Source: Pandoraea anapnoica
GTDB lineage: Bacteria > Pseudomonadota > Gammaproteobacteria > Burkholderiales > Burkholderiaceae
Reading direction: 5' to 3'
Assembly: GCF_902459765.1 (NCBI RefSeq)
Contig: NZ_CABPSP010000016.1
Span: 104,500 to 168,499 of the forward strand
Length of the DNA: 64,000 nucleotides
The position numbers were made by a program, and so were the translations under genes. This document shows, piece by piece, positions 10,146 through 17,752 of this stretch (within the stretch, counting starts at the first letter, position 1; each line of letters starts with the position of its first letter). Below the pieces are notes generated by a model, which searched no databases, was not told the origin of the DNA, and worked only from the letters and a program-made list of their open reading frames with translations.

Positions 10146-10427
10146 TCAGGCCCGCTGAGTGAACACATGCGCACGCGCGTCCTCGCGCACATCGACCGGC
10201 AGGCGCTTGATGAGCCAGTGGACCACCATGCCGATCACGACCACGTCGTCGAGCAAACCGAACACCGGCACGAAATCAGGGATCAGATCGATGGGGCTGA
10301 GCAGATAGACGGCGAGCAACACCACGGCAGGCAACAGCCAGCGCGGACGGCGCGGGTCACGGACCGCATGCCAGAGCACGCGGAAATCATGACGGGCGAT
10401 TTGCCACAGACGAAGAAAACGCTTCAC
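10146..10427 (-). CDS. DUF1232 (YkvA-type) membrane protein
   Basis: A 93-residue inner-membrane protein of the DUF1232/YkvA family, whose function is unknown. The family core 'LLPAVVLLAVYLLSPIDLIPDFVPVFGLLDDVVVIGMVV' forms two hydrophobic segments around the SPIDLIPD signature. I place the start at GTG 10427, because AGGAG lies seven bases upstream. A longer reading frame upstream is Arg/Pro-rich and probably not translated. Confidence 0.85.
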   Translation of the reverse strand: MKRFLRLWQIARHDFRVLWHAVRDPRRPRWLLPAVVLLAVYLLSPIDLIPDFVPVFGLLDDVVVIGMVVHWLIKRLPVDVREDARAHVFTQRA

Positions 10428-10867
10428 TTGCAAACTCCTGGTACCAATGCGTCCGCCGGAAAGCCTCGGTCGGGGCCGGGGTAACGTTGGACGCCGAAAG
10501 GCGATTTCATTCAATCGACACGAATTTCGTTCAATATCGATTGAATGTCGTGCAATTTCAACCGATTATACGCAAACGGCGTGCAGTGTGCCGAGCCGCG
10601 CTCAACCGCCGCTGGCCTGCATCCCATGCGTAACAATCAATTAAGACATCGCCCGGTCGAGACGGTTTCATCGATGCGGGGAAACGGGAAAGCGGGGAAG
10701 CGGGGAAGCGGGCGATGGCGCGGCTGAAGTCGCGGGGGCCTGCAAAAAGGGGCGTCTGGGATAGCGGTTGCGGTGGGATTGTGGCGGCGGGATAATTCCC
10801 GGGCCGACGTGGTCAATCCTACTTTCCCCCTTCGTCCACCTTTTTTCGGACGCATCCAAACGCCATC
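10428..10867. other. Intergenic stretch with short GGGGAAGC repeats; no gene seen
   Basis: About 440 bases between the DUF1232 gene and the PuuD-type amidase. I see no convincing reading frame. At 10679-10710 there is a short imperfect tandem repeat of an 8-base unit (GCGGGGAA), about three copies. An AT-rich patch near 10530-10570 may hold the DUF1232 promoter. Confidence 0.5.
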
Positions 10868-12289
10868 ATGACCGACGCTCAAGATCCGAAATCGCCGCAG
10901 CAGCCGTCCAAGCCCGAATCCGATACGAGTAAGAGCGCAACCTCGCCTGCAACGCGTTCGTCCGAGTACGTGGAGCCCGCGTCGCTCGCGACGCCGCATC
11001 CCACGGCAAAGCCGGTGGCCGGTACGGCCGAAGGTTCTGGCGATATGCCGCCCAATCCCGACACGCTCACACGTCCTGCGCCGCCTGCCGAGCAAGGCAG
11101 CGCGGTGCGATCCGATGGGTCGGACGATTCGAAGGCTGAGACGCCGACGTCGGGCGCGCCTGCCGCCAGGCCCGCCCCGGCCGCCGAAGTGGCGTCCGAC
11201 CGTAATCCGATCGGCTCACCCGTTCCGAAATCGGGCGACTACGTGAAGGCGGCCGGTGTGGGGAGTGCCGGGGGCAACGTCGGCGAGACGGGGGCCGGTG
11301 CTGCCGGTGGCGCGGGTGGTGGTACGGGCGGCGGTGGCGAGCCACCGCATCAGCCGTCGTTCGGCGCGACCGGGCCGCGTCCGGGCAGTCCGGCGTCGAT
11401 GGGCGGTCAGCCGTCGTACTTGCAAGCGGGCGACTCGCCGTGGTCGGTGCTGCGCCGGATCATGTCCGCTCGCTTCCGTGCCTGGTACGACCGCGCCGGT
11501 CAGCGCATCACGCAACGCACGCTGAAGATCGGCATCTCGGCCCGTATCTTCCATCCGGAGCCCGGTTCGAAGGGATTGCGTAGCAAAACGCTGCAATACC
11601 TCGAAGAGTCGATTGCGCACTGGGTGATGTCGCGCGACGTGCTCGTCTTCATGATTCCGACGGTAGACACGCAAGGCTTGCTTCACCCGAGCCACATCCG
11701 TCTGCACGATTATGCGAAGCACCTCGACGGGTTGGTCTTGCAGGGCGGGGCGGATGTTTCGCCGCTCACCTATTCGGAAGTGGCGACGCGTCACGAATGG
11801 CAGGGCGACCGCATGCGCGACATGTACGAACTCGAATTGCTCCATGAGTTTGTCGAGCAGGGCAAGCCGATTCTCGGCGTCTGCCGTGGCTGTCAACTGA
11901 TCAACGTGGCGTTCGGCGGCACGTTGCATCAGGACATTGCGACGGATTTGCCCGAAGCAATCCCGCACGTCACGGAAACGTACGAGCACAATCGTCACAC
12001 GTTGACATTCCCGGAAGGTTCGTCGCTCGCGCAGATGCTGGCGCCGGTCGACGTGCCGATCGTCAACTCGATTCACCACCAGTCGGTCAAGACGCTGGGG
12101 CGCGATCTGAGCGTGGAGGCGGTGTCTGCGGAGGACGGTGTGGTGGAGGCGATTCGCTATCGCAAGGCACCGTTCGTGATGGGCTTGCAGTGGCACCCGG
12201 AATTCCACCGCGCAGGCGGTCCGGAGTTTCTGGATTGCACGCCGGTGCTGGACAACTTCCTGCGTGCCGCTCGCGAGACGCGTTTCTGA
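10868..12289 (+). CDS. Gamma-glutamyl-gamma-aminobutyrate hydrolase family protein (peptidase C26) with long N-terminal extension
   Basis: The C-terminal 250 residues are a class-I glutamine-amidotransferase-like hydrolase of the PuuD type, which cleaves gamma-glutamyl-GABA in putrescine breakdown. Visible motifs are 'LVLQGGADVSPLTYSE', the nucleophile elbow 'GVCRGCQLINVAFGGTLHQD' and the His-Glu dyad in 'QWHPEFHRAGG'. The first 190 residues are Ser/Pro/Thr-, then Gly/Ala-rich, with no predicted fold; E. coli PuuD is about 254 residues in total. No clear ribosome site precedes the ATG at 10868, so the true start could lie further in, for example at the Met near residue 177 or 199. Confidence 0.85.
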   Translation: MTDAQDPKSPQQPSKPESDTSKSATSPATRSSEYVEPASLATPHPTAKPVAGTAEGSGDMPPNPDTLTRPAPPAEQGSAVRSDGSDDSKAETPTSGAPAARPAPAAEVASDRNPIGSPVPKSGDYVKAAGVGSAGGNVGETGAGAAGGAGGGTGGGGEPPHQPSFGATGPRPGSPASMGGQPSYLQAGDSPWSVLRRIMSARFRAWYDRAGQRITQRTLKIGISARIFHPEPGSKGLRSKTLQYLEESIAHWVMSRDVLVFMIPTVDTQGLLHPSHIRLHDYAKHLDGLVLQGGADVSPLTYSEVATRHEWQGDRMRDMYELELLHEFVEQGKPILGVCRGCQLINVAFGGTLHQDIATDLPEAIPHVTETYEHNRHTLTFPEGSSLAQMLAPVDVPIVNSIHHQSVKTLGRDLSVEAVSAEDGVVEAIRYRKAPFVMGLQWHPEFHRAGGPEFLDCTPVLDNFLRAARETRF

Positions 12290-12306
12290 TGTGATGAGGC
12301 GGCGGG

Positions 12307-12329
12307 CGGCGCTGTTCTAAACAGCGCCG
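12307..12329 (+). terminator. Hairpin after the PuuD-type gene
   Basis: A 10-bp perfect stem (CGGCGCTGTT / AACAGCGCCG) with a 3-base loop, 17 bases after the stop. There is no T-run after it, so it may stabilise the 3' end rather than terminate by itself. Confidence 0.6.
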
Positions 12330-12365
12330 TAGTGTCCCGGTAATACCGCAATACGTTCGCACAAT

Positions 12366-12396
12366 AAAAAATGGCAACCCGAAGGCTGCCATTTTC
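12366..12396 (-). terminator. Intrinsic terminator of the porin gene
   Basis: On the minus strand AAAATGGCAGCC-TTCG-GGTTGCCATTTTTT forms a stem with a stable TTCG tetraloop and a T6 run, 50 bases past the porin stop. Confidence 0.92.
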
Positions 12397-12446
12397 ATGT
12401 CAGGAGCACCGCGATACGACTGTCGGTGCTCACGCCACTTCGATGC

Positions 12447-13607
12447 TTAGAAGCGGTGACGGATGCCCGTGCCCACAACGGTTTGCGAGCTGGTCGACGA
12501 CATACCGCCGGCAGCGCCGACACCGGCTTGGAGGCCCGTGCCTTCGTTGTCGGAGATGTGCTGGTACGAACCCGTCAGGTACACATCGGTGCGCTTCGAC
12601 AGACGGTAGTCAGCTTGCAGCGTAACGGTGTGGAACTTCGGCTTCTTGTCCGTCGAATCTTGCTTGGCCATCGTGTACGTGTACGCGGCCGACAGCGAGA
12701 CTGCCGGGGTCAGCATGTAGCGACCGTTGACTTCGAAGTTGTCGAACTTCAGGCCGTCGTTGCCGAAAGCAACAGCGGTGCTGTTGTAGTTCAGGCCCGT
12801 CAGACCTTGCAGTTGGGTGTGGGTGTACACCAGGCCGACCGTTGCCGGGCCGAAGGCGTAGTTACCACCGATACCCCAGACGCGTTGCTTCGACGACTGG
12901 AACACCGAATCACCACCTGCCGACGTGTCGACAGCGCCCGTGCCGTTGTTGTTACCCGGATTGCCTTGACGCTCCAAGTAAGCAGCAGCCACCGTCAGCG
13001 GGCCGTTTGCGTAGTTCACGCCGGCGCTGAATGCACGGTTGTTGGCGAAGTCGCCAGCCTTGTTCGAGAAGCCATACAGGCCGCCGAACGTCAGGCCGTT
13101 GTAGTTGGCGCTCGAGTACTTGACCGAGTTGTTCACACGGAACGAGTTGTTCGTGTTGTCGTTGTCATACGGGTGCGAAGCGATCGTGCCGCCGAACGAC
13201 GAACCGTTCAGGGTCAGCGGTGCCAGGTAGTCGACCAGCGAGTCGTACTGACGACCGATCGTCACAGCGCCGAAGCGATCGTTTTGCAGGCCAACGAAGG
13301 CTTGACGACCGAACATGCGGCCGTTTTGGCCCGACGTGCCGTTGTTGATCGAGAAACCGTTTTCCAGCACGAAGATGGCCTTGTTACCGCCACCCAGGTC
13401 TTCCGAGCCCTTCAGGCCCCAACGGCTGCCGTTGATCAGGCCGCTCGTTGCACGGAAGTTCTTCGAACCCGAAGCCGACGACGTCGTCGAGTTGCTCGTG
13501 TAAGCGACGCCAGCGTCGATCAAGCCGTACAGGGTGACGCTGCTTTGAGCGTGCGCGGTCATCGAGAACGCGCCAACGACGGCAGCGGCAAGAAGAGTTT
13601 TTTTCAT
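12447..13607 (-). CDS. OmpC-like general porin
   Basis: A 386-residue trimeric outer-membrane porin of the beta-proteobacterial type, allowing diffusion of small hydrophilic solutes. The signal peptide is 'MKKTLLAAAVVGAFSMTAHA', cleaved before QSSVTLYG. The mature start 'QSSVTLYGLIDAGVAYTSN' and 'GSRWGLKGSEDLGGGNKAIFVLENGF' are classical, as is the last strand 'GTGIRHRF' with C-terminal Phe. Alternating hydrophobic/polar strands run throughout. It is monocistronic with its own terminator; codon use is strongly biased, suggesting high expression. Confidence 0.96.
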   Translation of the reverse strand: MKKTLLAAAVVGAFSMTAHAQSSVTLYGLIDAGVAYTSNSTTSSASGSKNFRATSGLINGSRWGLKGSEDLGGGNKAIFVLENGFSINNGTSGQNGRMFGRQAFVGLQNDRFGAVTIGRQYDSLVDYLAPLTLNGSSFGGTIASHPYDNDNTNNSFRVNNSVKYSSANYNGLTFGGLYGFSNKAGDFANNRAFSAGVNYANGPLTVAAAYLERQGNPGNNNGTGAVDTSAGGDSVFQSSKQRVWGIGGNYAFGPATVGLVYTHTQLQGLTGLNYNSTAVAFGNDGLKFDNFEVNGRYMLTPAVSLSAAYTYTMAKQDSTDKKPKFHTVTLQADYRLSKRTDVYLTGSYQHISDNEGTGLQAGVGAAGGMSSTSSQTVVGTGIRHRF

Positions 13608-14310
13608 GGTTTAAGCTCCAGTAACGTGACACGAATCGCAGAATTCGCGTGTAAACAGAACGCGGCGAAACAGAACATGTCGAGGTGACGATTCATCACG
13701 CTTCATCACTCGCGGACCCGTACAGCTATCGGCACTGCTCTGTTGACAGGGGGCAGTGTATGAGTCACTGCCACTCCCGCCTATTTCAGAATCCGCAAGA
13801 ATCTATTTCAGATATGAAAAGAATCTGTGAGACGCGTCCTAAAGCGTTGTCGGACAAGGGATTGGCTTGATTAAGCGTAGGCGAGAAATTGCGATGCAAG
13901 CGACGTGTGTTGCGCTCGGGACACAGTGTGGTGTGCATGTGAAAGCGCGCGCGAAGCATTGCCAGCACTGGTTTTGCGCGCGACATGCACATTCGCGTTA
14001 AGTTCCATCGCAGTGAATGCACACCGCAGTGACAGATCGCACGCGCGATGCATCGCGTGAAAAGTGCGATGTGAATTTGTGTGAAGAAGTGAGTGCGTTG
14101 CTGCGATGTGCGACGTCGCTATATAGAGAGCGATTCATCGCCGTGTCAGGTGGCTGCCATTTCGCGGTCATGGGGCTCACGTACTCGCGCGCATTGAGCC
14201 ATTTCTGAGATGTTGGCAAGCGCGTGAAATCGTCGCGTGCCAAAAAGGCCTTTATTTATGGGGTTTTACGGACTATTGCGAGTCGCCGAATAATTCATTG
14301 CGTCGAATGA
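13608..14310. other. Long intergenic stretch upstream of the porin; no gene seen
   Basis: About 700 bases with lower G+C than its surroundings. I find no convincing protein-coding frame. The part nearest 13607 must carry the porin promoter and leader. The sequence is rich in GCGATG and CGCGATG words but I could not define an operator. The right end leads into a candidate small-RNA gene. Confidence 0.5.
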
Positions 14311-14341
14311 TGACAATGATTTTCGGATGCACACCTATACT
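14311..14341 (+). promoter_or_regulatory. Candidate sigma-70 promoter of a small RNA
   Basis: A near-consensus -10 box TATACT at 14336-14341 is preceded by TGACAA at 14311-14316. The 19-base spacing is two longer than ideal. Transcription would begin near 14348 and reach a strong terminator 75 bases later without any reading frame between. Confidence 0.5.
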
Positions 14342-14347
14342 ACGTTC

Positions 14348-14422
14348 CGCGAGAAGTAGACTTTTGCGTTGAGTGAAAAGTCTCCAAACCTTGGCGCGGC
14401 CTCATTGGCCGCGCTTTTTTTT
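14348..14422 (+). ncRNA. Candidate small RNA
   Basis: Between the promoter and the end of the next gene lie two hairpins and no reading frame. The first is an 8-bp stem, AGACTTTT (14358-14365) with AAAAGTCT (14376-14383), and a 10-base loop. The second is a perfect terminator, GCGCGGCC (14394-14401) with GGCCGCGC (14407-14414), then T8. No plus-strand gene lies close upstream to need this terminator. The expected transcript of about 75 nt fits a stand-alone regulatory RNA. Target and function are unknown; it could alternatively be a remnant leader. Confidence 0.5.
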
Positions 14423-14448
14423 GCCTGCGATTTTCGTGTCGGAAAAAA

Positions 14449-15723
14449 CTAGGCGTAGTGCCTTGTGCTGAGGGCTTCGCCGCAATCACGAACATGCGGA
14501 ATGCTCAACTGCTTGAGCTTGCGATACAGCGATGCGCGACAAAATCCCAGCGTGCGCGCGGCCGCTGAAATGTTCCAGCGATGCTGTGCGAGCGCTTGCA
14601 GAATGCGTTCGCGTTCCTGATCGTGCGGCTCGTGTGACGCGTCATGTGCACGATATTGCGTGTGCGAAGCAATGCTGGCAGCGTAGGCCGTTTCCTCGAT
14701 CCGAACGTCGCGCGGTGCCTCATGGCGATTCGCCGAGTACGTCGAGTGCGATGCAGGCGACGACGCGAGTTCCGGCGGCAGATCGTCCACACACAAAAGC
14801 TCCCCACTCATCACGGCACATGCGTATCGCAATGCCGCGCGCATCTGACGCAAATTCCCCGGCCACGCATGCGTGAGAAGACACGCGAGCGCCTCTGACG
14901 TCACACGCGCGAGCGCCTGGTCCGCGTTATCGATCGGTACCCCCGGCCATTCGTCGCACAACATGCGGGCGATCAGCTCGCGCTTGTCGTCGCGCTCACG
15001 CAAGGTGGGCAGCGTCAGCACGCCGACGGCAATCCGATAGTAGAGGTCTTCACGGAACGTGCCTTGTGCGACGGCGCTCGCCAGATCCTGATGCGTGGCA
15101 CAGATCAGTTGGACATCCACCGGCACCGGCTGACTCGCCCCTAGCGGTGTGACTTCACGTTCAGATAGCACGCGCAGCAAACGCGTCTGCATCGCGTACG
15201 GCATGTCACCGATTTCGTCGAGGAACAACGTGCCGCCATCGGCCTGCTGCATCTTCCCTTTCATTCCGCCGGGCAACGCGCCGGAGAAGGCACCGCGCTG
15301 ATAGCCGAAAAGCTCGCTCTCGATCAGATGCTCCGGCAGCGACGCCGTATTGATGGCAACGAACGATTGTCTGCGTCGCTCGCTGTACTCGTGTAACGCG
15401 CGGGCAAGAAACTCTTTGCCGGTGCCCGTCTCACCGAGAATCAGCACGGGCAGGCCACGGTCGACGAAGCGTTTGCCGCGCGCGAGCAGATCGCGCATGC
15501 GGGCATCGGTGCCGCACAGGTCGTCGATAGCGAGGTAATCGGGGCGAAGCTGACGGGAGGCCGGGGCGGGCGCGGAGGCGGCTGGCACGCGTACGACGCG
15601 CTCGGCAAGCGCGGCAATGTTGTTGAATGCGGTATTGGCACTATGGGCACTGGCTGCGCCGAGGGGGGCGGCGTGGCCGACAGGTCGAGCGGGGGCGGAC
15701 GCTACAGCGAGGTGAGCGGGCAT
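14449..15723 (-). CDS. Sigma-54 interaction domain regulator (bacterial enhancer-binding protein)
   Basis: A 424-residue activator of sigma-54 RNA polymerase. It has no classical sensor: about 70 residues of Ala/Pro-rich sequence precede the AAA+ domain. Walker A is 'LILGETGTGKEFLARAL' (about residues 94-110) and Walker B is 'GGTLFLDEIGDMP' (about 163). The sigma-54 contacting loop reads GAFSGA (residues 144-149) rather than the consensus GAFTGA. The C-terminal Fis-type HTH is 'HRWNISAAARTLGFCRASLYRKLKQL'. The target is not known; two sigma-54 promoters lie 5 kb away at 20.8 and 21.3 kb. It is divergent from a LysR gene. Confidence 0.93.
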   Translation of the reverse strand: MPAHLAVASAPARPVGHAAPLGAASAHSANTAFNNIAALAERVVRVPAASAPAPASRQLRPDYLAIDDLCGTDARMRDLLARGKRFVDRGLPVLILGETGTGKEFLARALHEYSERRRQSFVAINTASLPEHLIESELFGYQRGAFSGALPGGMKGKMQQADGGTLFLDEIGDMPYAMQTRLLRVLSEREVTPLGASQPVPVDVQLICATHQDLASAVAQGTFREDLYYRIAVGVLTLPTLRERDDKRELIARMLCDEWPGVPIDNADQALARVTSEALACLLTHAWPGNLRQMRAALRYACAVMSGELLCVDDLPPELASSPASHSTYSANRHEAPRDVRIEETAYAASIASHTQYRAHDASHEPHDQERERILQALAQHRWNISAAARTLGFCRASLYRKLKQLSIPHVRDCGEALSTRHYA

Positions 15724-15904
15724 GACTTGTCTCCTTCTCGTATTGGTACGAAAGGGCGCCGTCGGTGGCTTGTGGCCTGGCGATTCCTGACGTCTCTTTA
15801 TGTCGCGACCGGCTCGGGTGACCTGCCGCCAAAGCAGGATACGACCGCGCAGTCATAACATCCAATACAATATTGATGCGCTATTAATACCTCAGGGGTA
15901 TCAA

Positions 15905-16849
15905 ATGATTGAATTGCGCCATTTTCAGTACTTCGTGGTGCTCGCGCAGACGCTGCACTTCGGTCGGGCGGCCCAGCAGTTGCATATCTCCCAGCCGCCG
16001 CTCTCGCGTCAGATCGCCTTGATGGAAGCGGAGCTGGGTGTGCAGTTGTTCGAGCGGACGAATCGCAGCGTGCGTCTCACGCGGGCTGGCAATCGCTTCT
16101 ATCAGGACGCAGTGGAAATCCTCAACGCCGTCGATCGGGCGCGTCGTAACGTGGTGGCGGCCAGCCGGGGGGAAGATGGCGCGATTACGGTCGGCTTCAT
16201 GATGTCCTCGGCATACAACATCCTGCCAGCGCTCACGCGGACGTACGCGGCGGCGTTCTCGCGCGTCGACATGAAGCTTGCGGAGACGCTGCCGAACCTG
16301 CTGGCAGAAGCCGTTCGCGCTGGCCAGACCGACGTCGGCATCATGTATCGCCCTGAAGATCTGACCGGACTCGACACGGCAACGGTGTTTCGCGAAGAGA
16401 TGGTGGCGGTGATTCCCCGCACGCACCCGCTGGCGAAGGTGCGCGTGCTCGACGCCGCGCAGCTTGCCGAGGAGTCGTTCGTGAGCATCCCGCGAGAGAT
16501 CGCGCCGCTCGTCTACGATCTGGTCGTGACCCACTGCCGTCGCTCCGGGTTCTCGCCGCACATCCGGCTCGAAACGAACCTTCAGCAGACGATCATCAAC
16601 CTCGTGGGGGAGGGGCTGGGTGTGGCGATGGTGCCGATGTCGATGAGCAGCGCGAGTGCGTCCGGCAATGCGGTGTTCAAGCCGCTGCGCAATGCGCCGG
16701 TGGCCGAGGTGGCGCTGCTATGGAGCCGGGACAATCACAACCCGTGCGTGGCGACGTTCGTGGAGAATGCGCGCAGCGTGTGGCGCGAGATGCAGCGTGC
16801 GCCCGGCGCGAGGCTGGTGCCCGATCTGCCGGACACCAGCGTGCTCTGA
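15905..16849 (+). CDS. LysR-family transcriptional regulator
   Basis: A 314-residue LysR regulator. The N-terminal winged HTH 'MIELRHFQYFVVLAQTLHFGRAAQQLHISQPPLSRQI' is textbook, and two periplasmic-binding-like subdomains follow. The start at 15905 matches the conserved family N-terminus; an in-frame upstream stretch is not LysR-like. It is similar in style to the BenM/CatR group. Its neighbours are an SDR on the opposite strand downstream and the TRAP transporter; no obvious T-N11-A operator was pinned down. Confidence 0.93.
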   Translation: MIELRHFQYFVVLAQTLHFGRAAQQLHISQPPLSRQIALMEAELGVQLFERTNRSVRLTRAGNRFYQDAVEILNAVDRARRNVVAASRGEDGAITVGFMMSSAYNILPALTRTYAAAFSRVDMKLAETLPNLLAEAVRAGQTDVGIMYRPEDLTGLDTATVFREEMVAVIPRTHPLAKVRVLDAAQLAEESFVSIPREIAPLVYDLVVTHCRRSGFSPHIRLETNLQQTIINLVGEGLGVAMVPMSMSSASASGNAVFKPLRNAPVAEVALLWSRDNHNPCVATFVENARSVWREMQRAPGARLVPDLPDTSVL

Positions 16850-16894
16850 GGCTAAAAGGAATGGCGTGAGACGATCTCGTCGCGCCAGCCTTCG

Positions 16895-17650
16895 TCAGAT
16901 TTCCAGAATCCCGGCGGCGACGAAGCCGCCGTCGACCGGCAGGATATGGCCGGTGACATACGACGCATCTTCCGACGCGAGAAAGCTCACCGCACCGGCG
17001 ATCTCGTGCGGCTGTCCGTAGCGCCCGAGCGGCGTCGTCTCCGTGTAGTGACGGCGCGAAACGTCCGAGTGCAGCACTTTGGTCAGCGGCGTGTCGATGG
17101 GGCCGGGGGCGATCCCATTGGCGGTGATGCCGAAGGGGGCGAGTTCGATGGCCATCTGGCGAGTCAGTCCGATCACCGCTGCCTTCGACGTGCCATAAGC
17201 CGTGCGTCCTGCGCTGGCGAGAATGCCCGCGACCGACGCCAGATTAACGATCCGTCCCCAGCGCTGCTCGCGCATGAGCCGCGCGGCGTGCTGCCCGCAC
17301 AGCAGCGTGCCCGTCAGATTGACGGCCATGACCTGATGCCAGTGATCGAGCGGGTAGTCGAGAAACGGGAACGTCTTGGCGACGCCAGCATTGTTCACCA
17401 GCACGTCGCAGCGCCCGTGCCGCTTGGCAATCTGCGCGAAGCCGTCGGCAATCGACGCCTCCTCACCCACGTTCATGCCCAGCGCCCACGCGCGGCCGCC
17501 CGAGGCACTCAGCGCTGCGGCCGTCTCGGTTGCCGCGCCTTCGTTCAGATCGGCCACGACAACCGTCATGCCATCTTTGATCAGACGTTCGCAAATGGCG
17601 GCGCCAATACCCATTCCACCGCCCGTGACTACTGCTACCTTCTCCGTCAT
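16895..17650 (-). CDS. SDR-family oxidoreductase
   Basis: A 251-residue classical short-chain dehydrogenase. The cofactor loop is 'VVTGGGMGIGAAICERL' (TGxxxGIG), then 'DVLVNNAGVAKTFPF', the catalytic Ser in 'IVNLASVAGILASAGRTAYGTSKAAV' and Tyr/Lys in YGTSK. The C-terminal 'GHILPVDGGFVAAG' closes the fold. It precedes the TRAP transporter genes in the transcription map but is 100 bases downstream of dctQM on the same strand, so it is probably the last gene of the dctP-dctQM transcript and may act on the imported acid or a derivative. Confidence 0.93.
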   Translation of the reverse strand: MTEKVAVVTGGGMGIGAAICERLIKDGMTVVVADLNEGAATETAAALSASGGRAWALGMNVGEEASIADGFAQIAKRHGRCDVLVNNAGVAKTFPFLDYPLDHWHQVMAVNLTGTLLCGQHAARLMREQRWGRIVNLASVAGILASAGRTAYGTSKAAVIGLTRQMAIELAPFGITANGIAPGPIDTPLTKVLHSDVSRRHYTETTPLGRYGQPHEIAGAVSFLASEDASYVTGHILPVDGGFVAAGILEI

Positions 17651-17752
17651 GCTATGGACTCCTAAATTTACTGATGGCTACAGCACGGGCCCCACCGCCA
17701 GCAGCGCGGCGGAGCCCGTCGGTGATATCGCGAAACCGTTAAGGGGTTGGCG

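Noticed and set aside
13664-13790. A possible sigma-54 site upstream of the porin
   Set aside because: A TGGCAG occurs on the minus strand but no GC is present ten bases after the GG.
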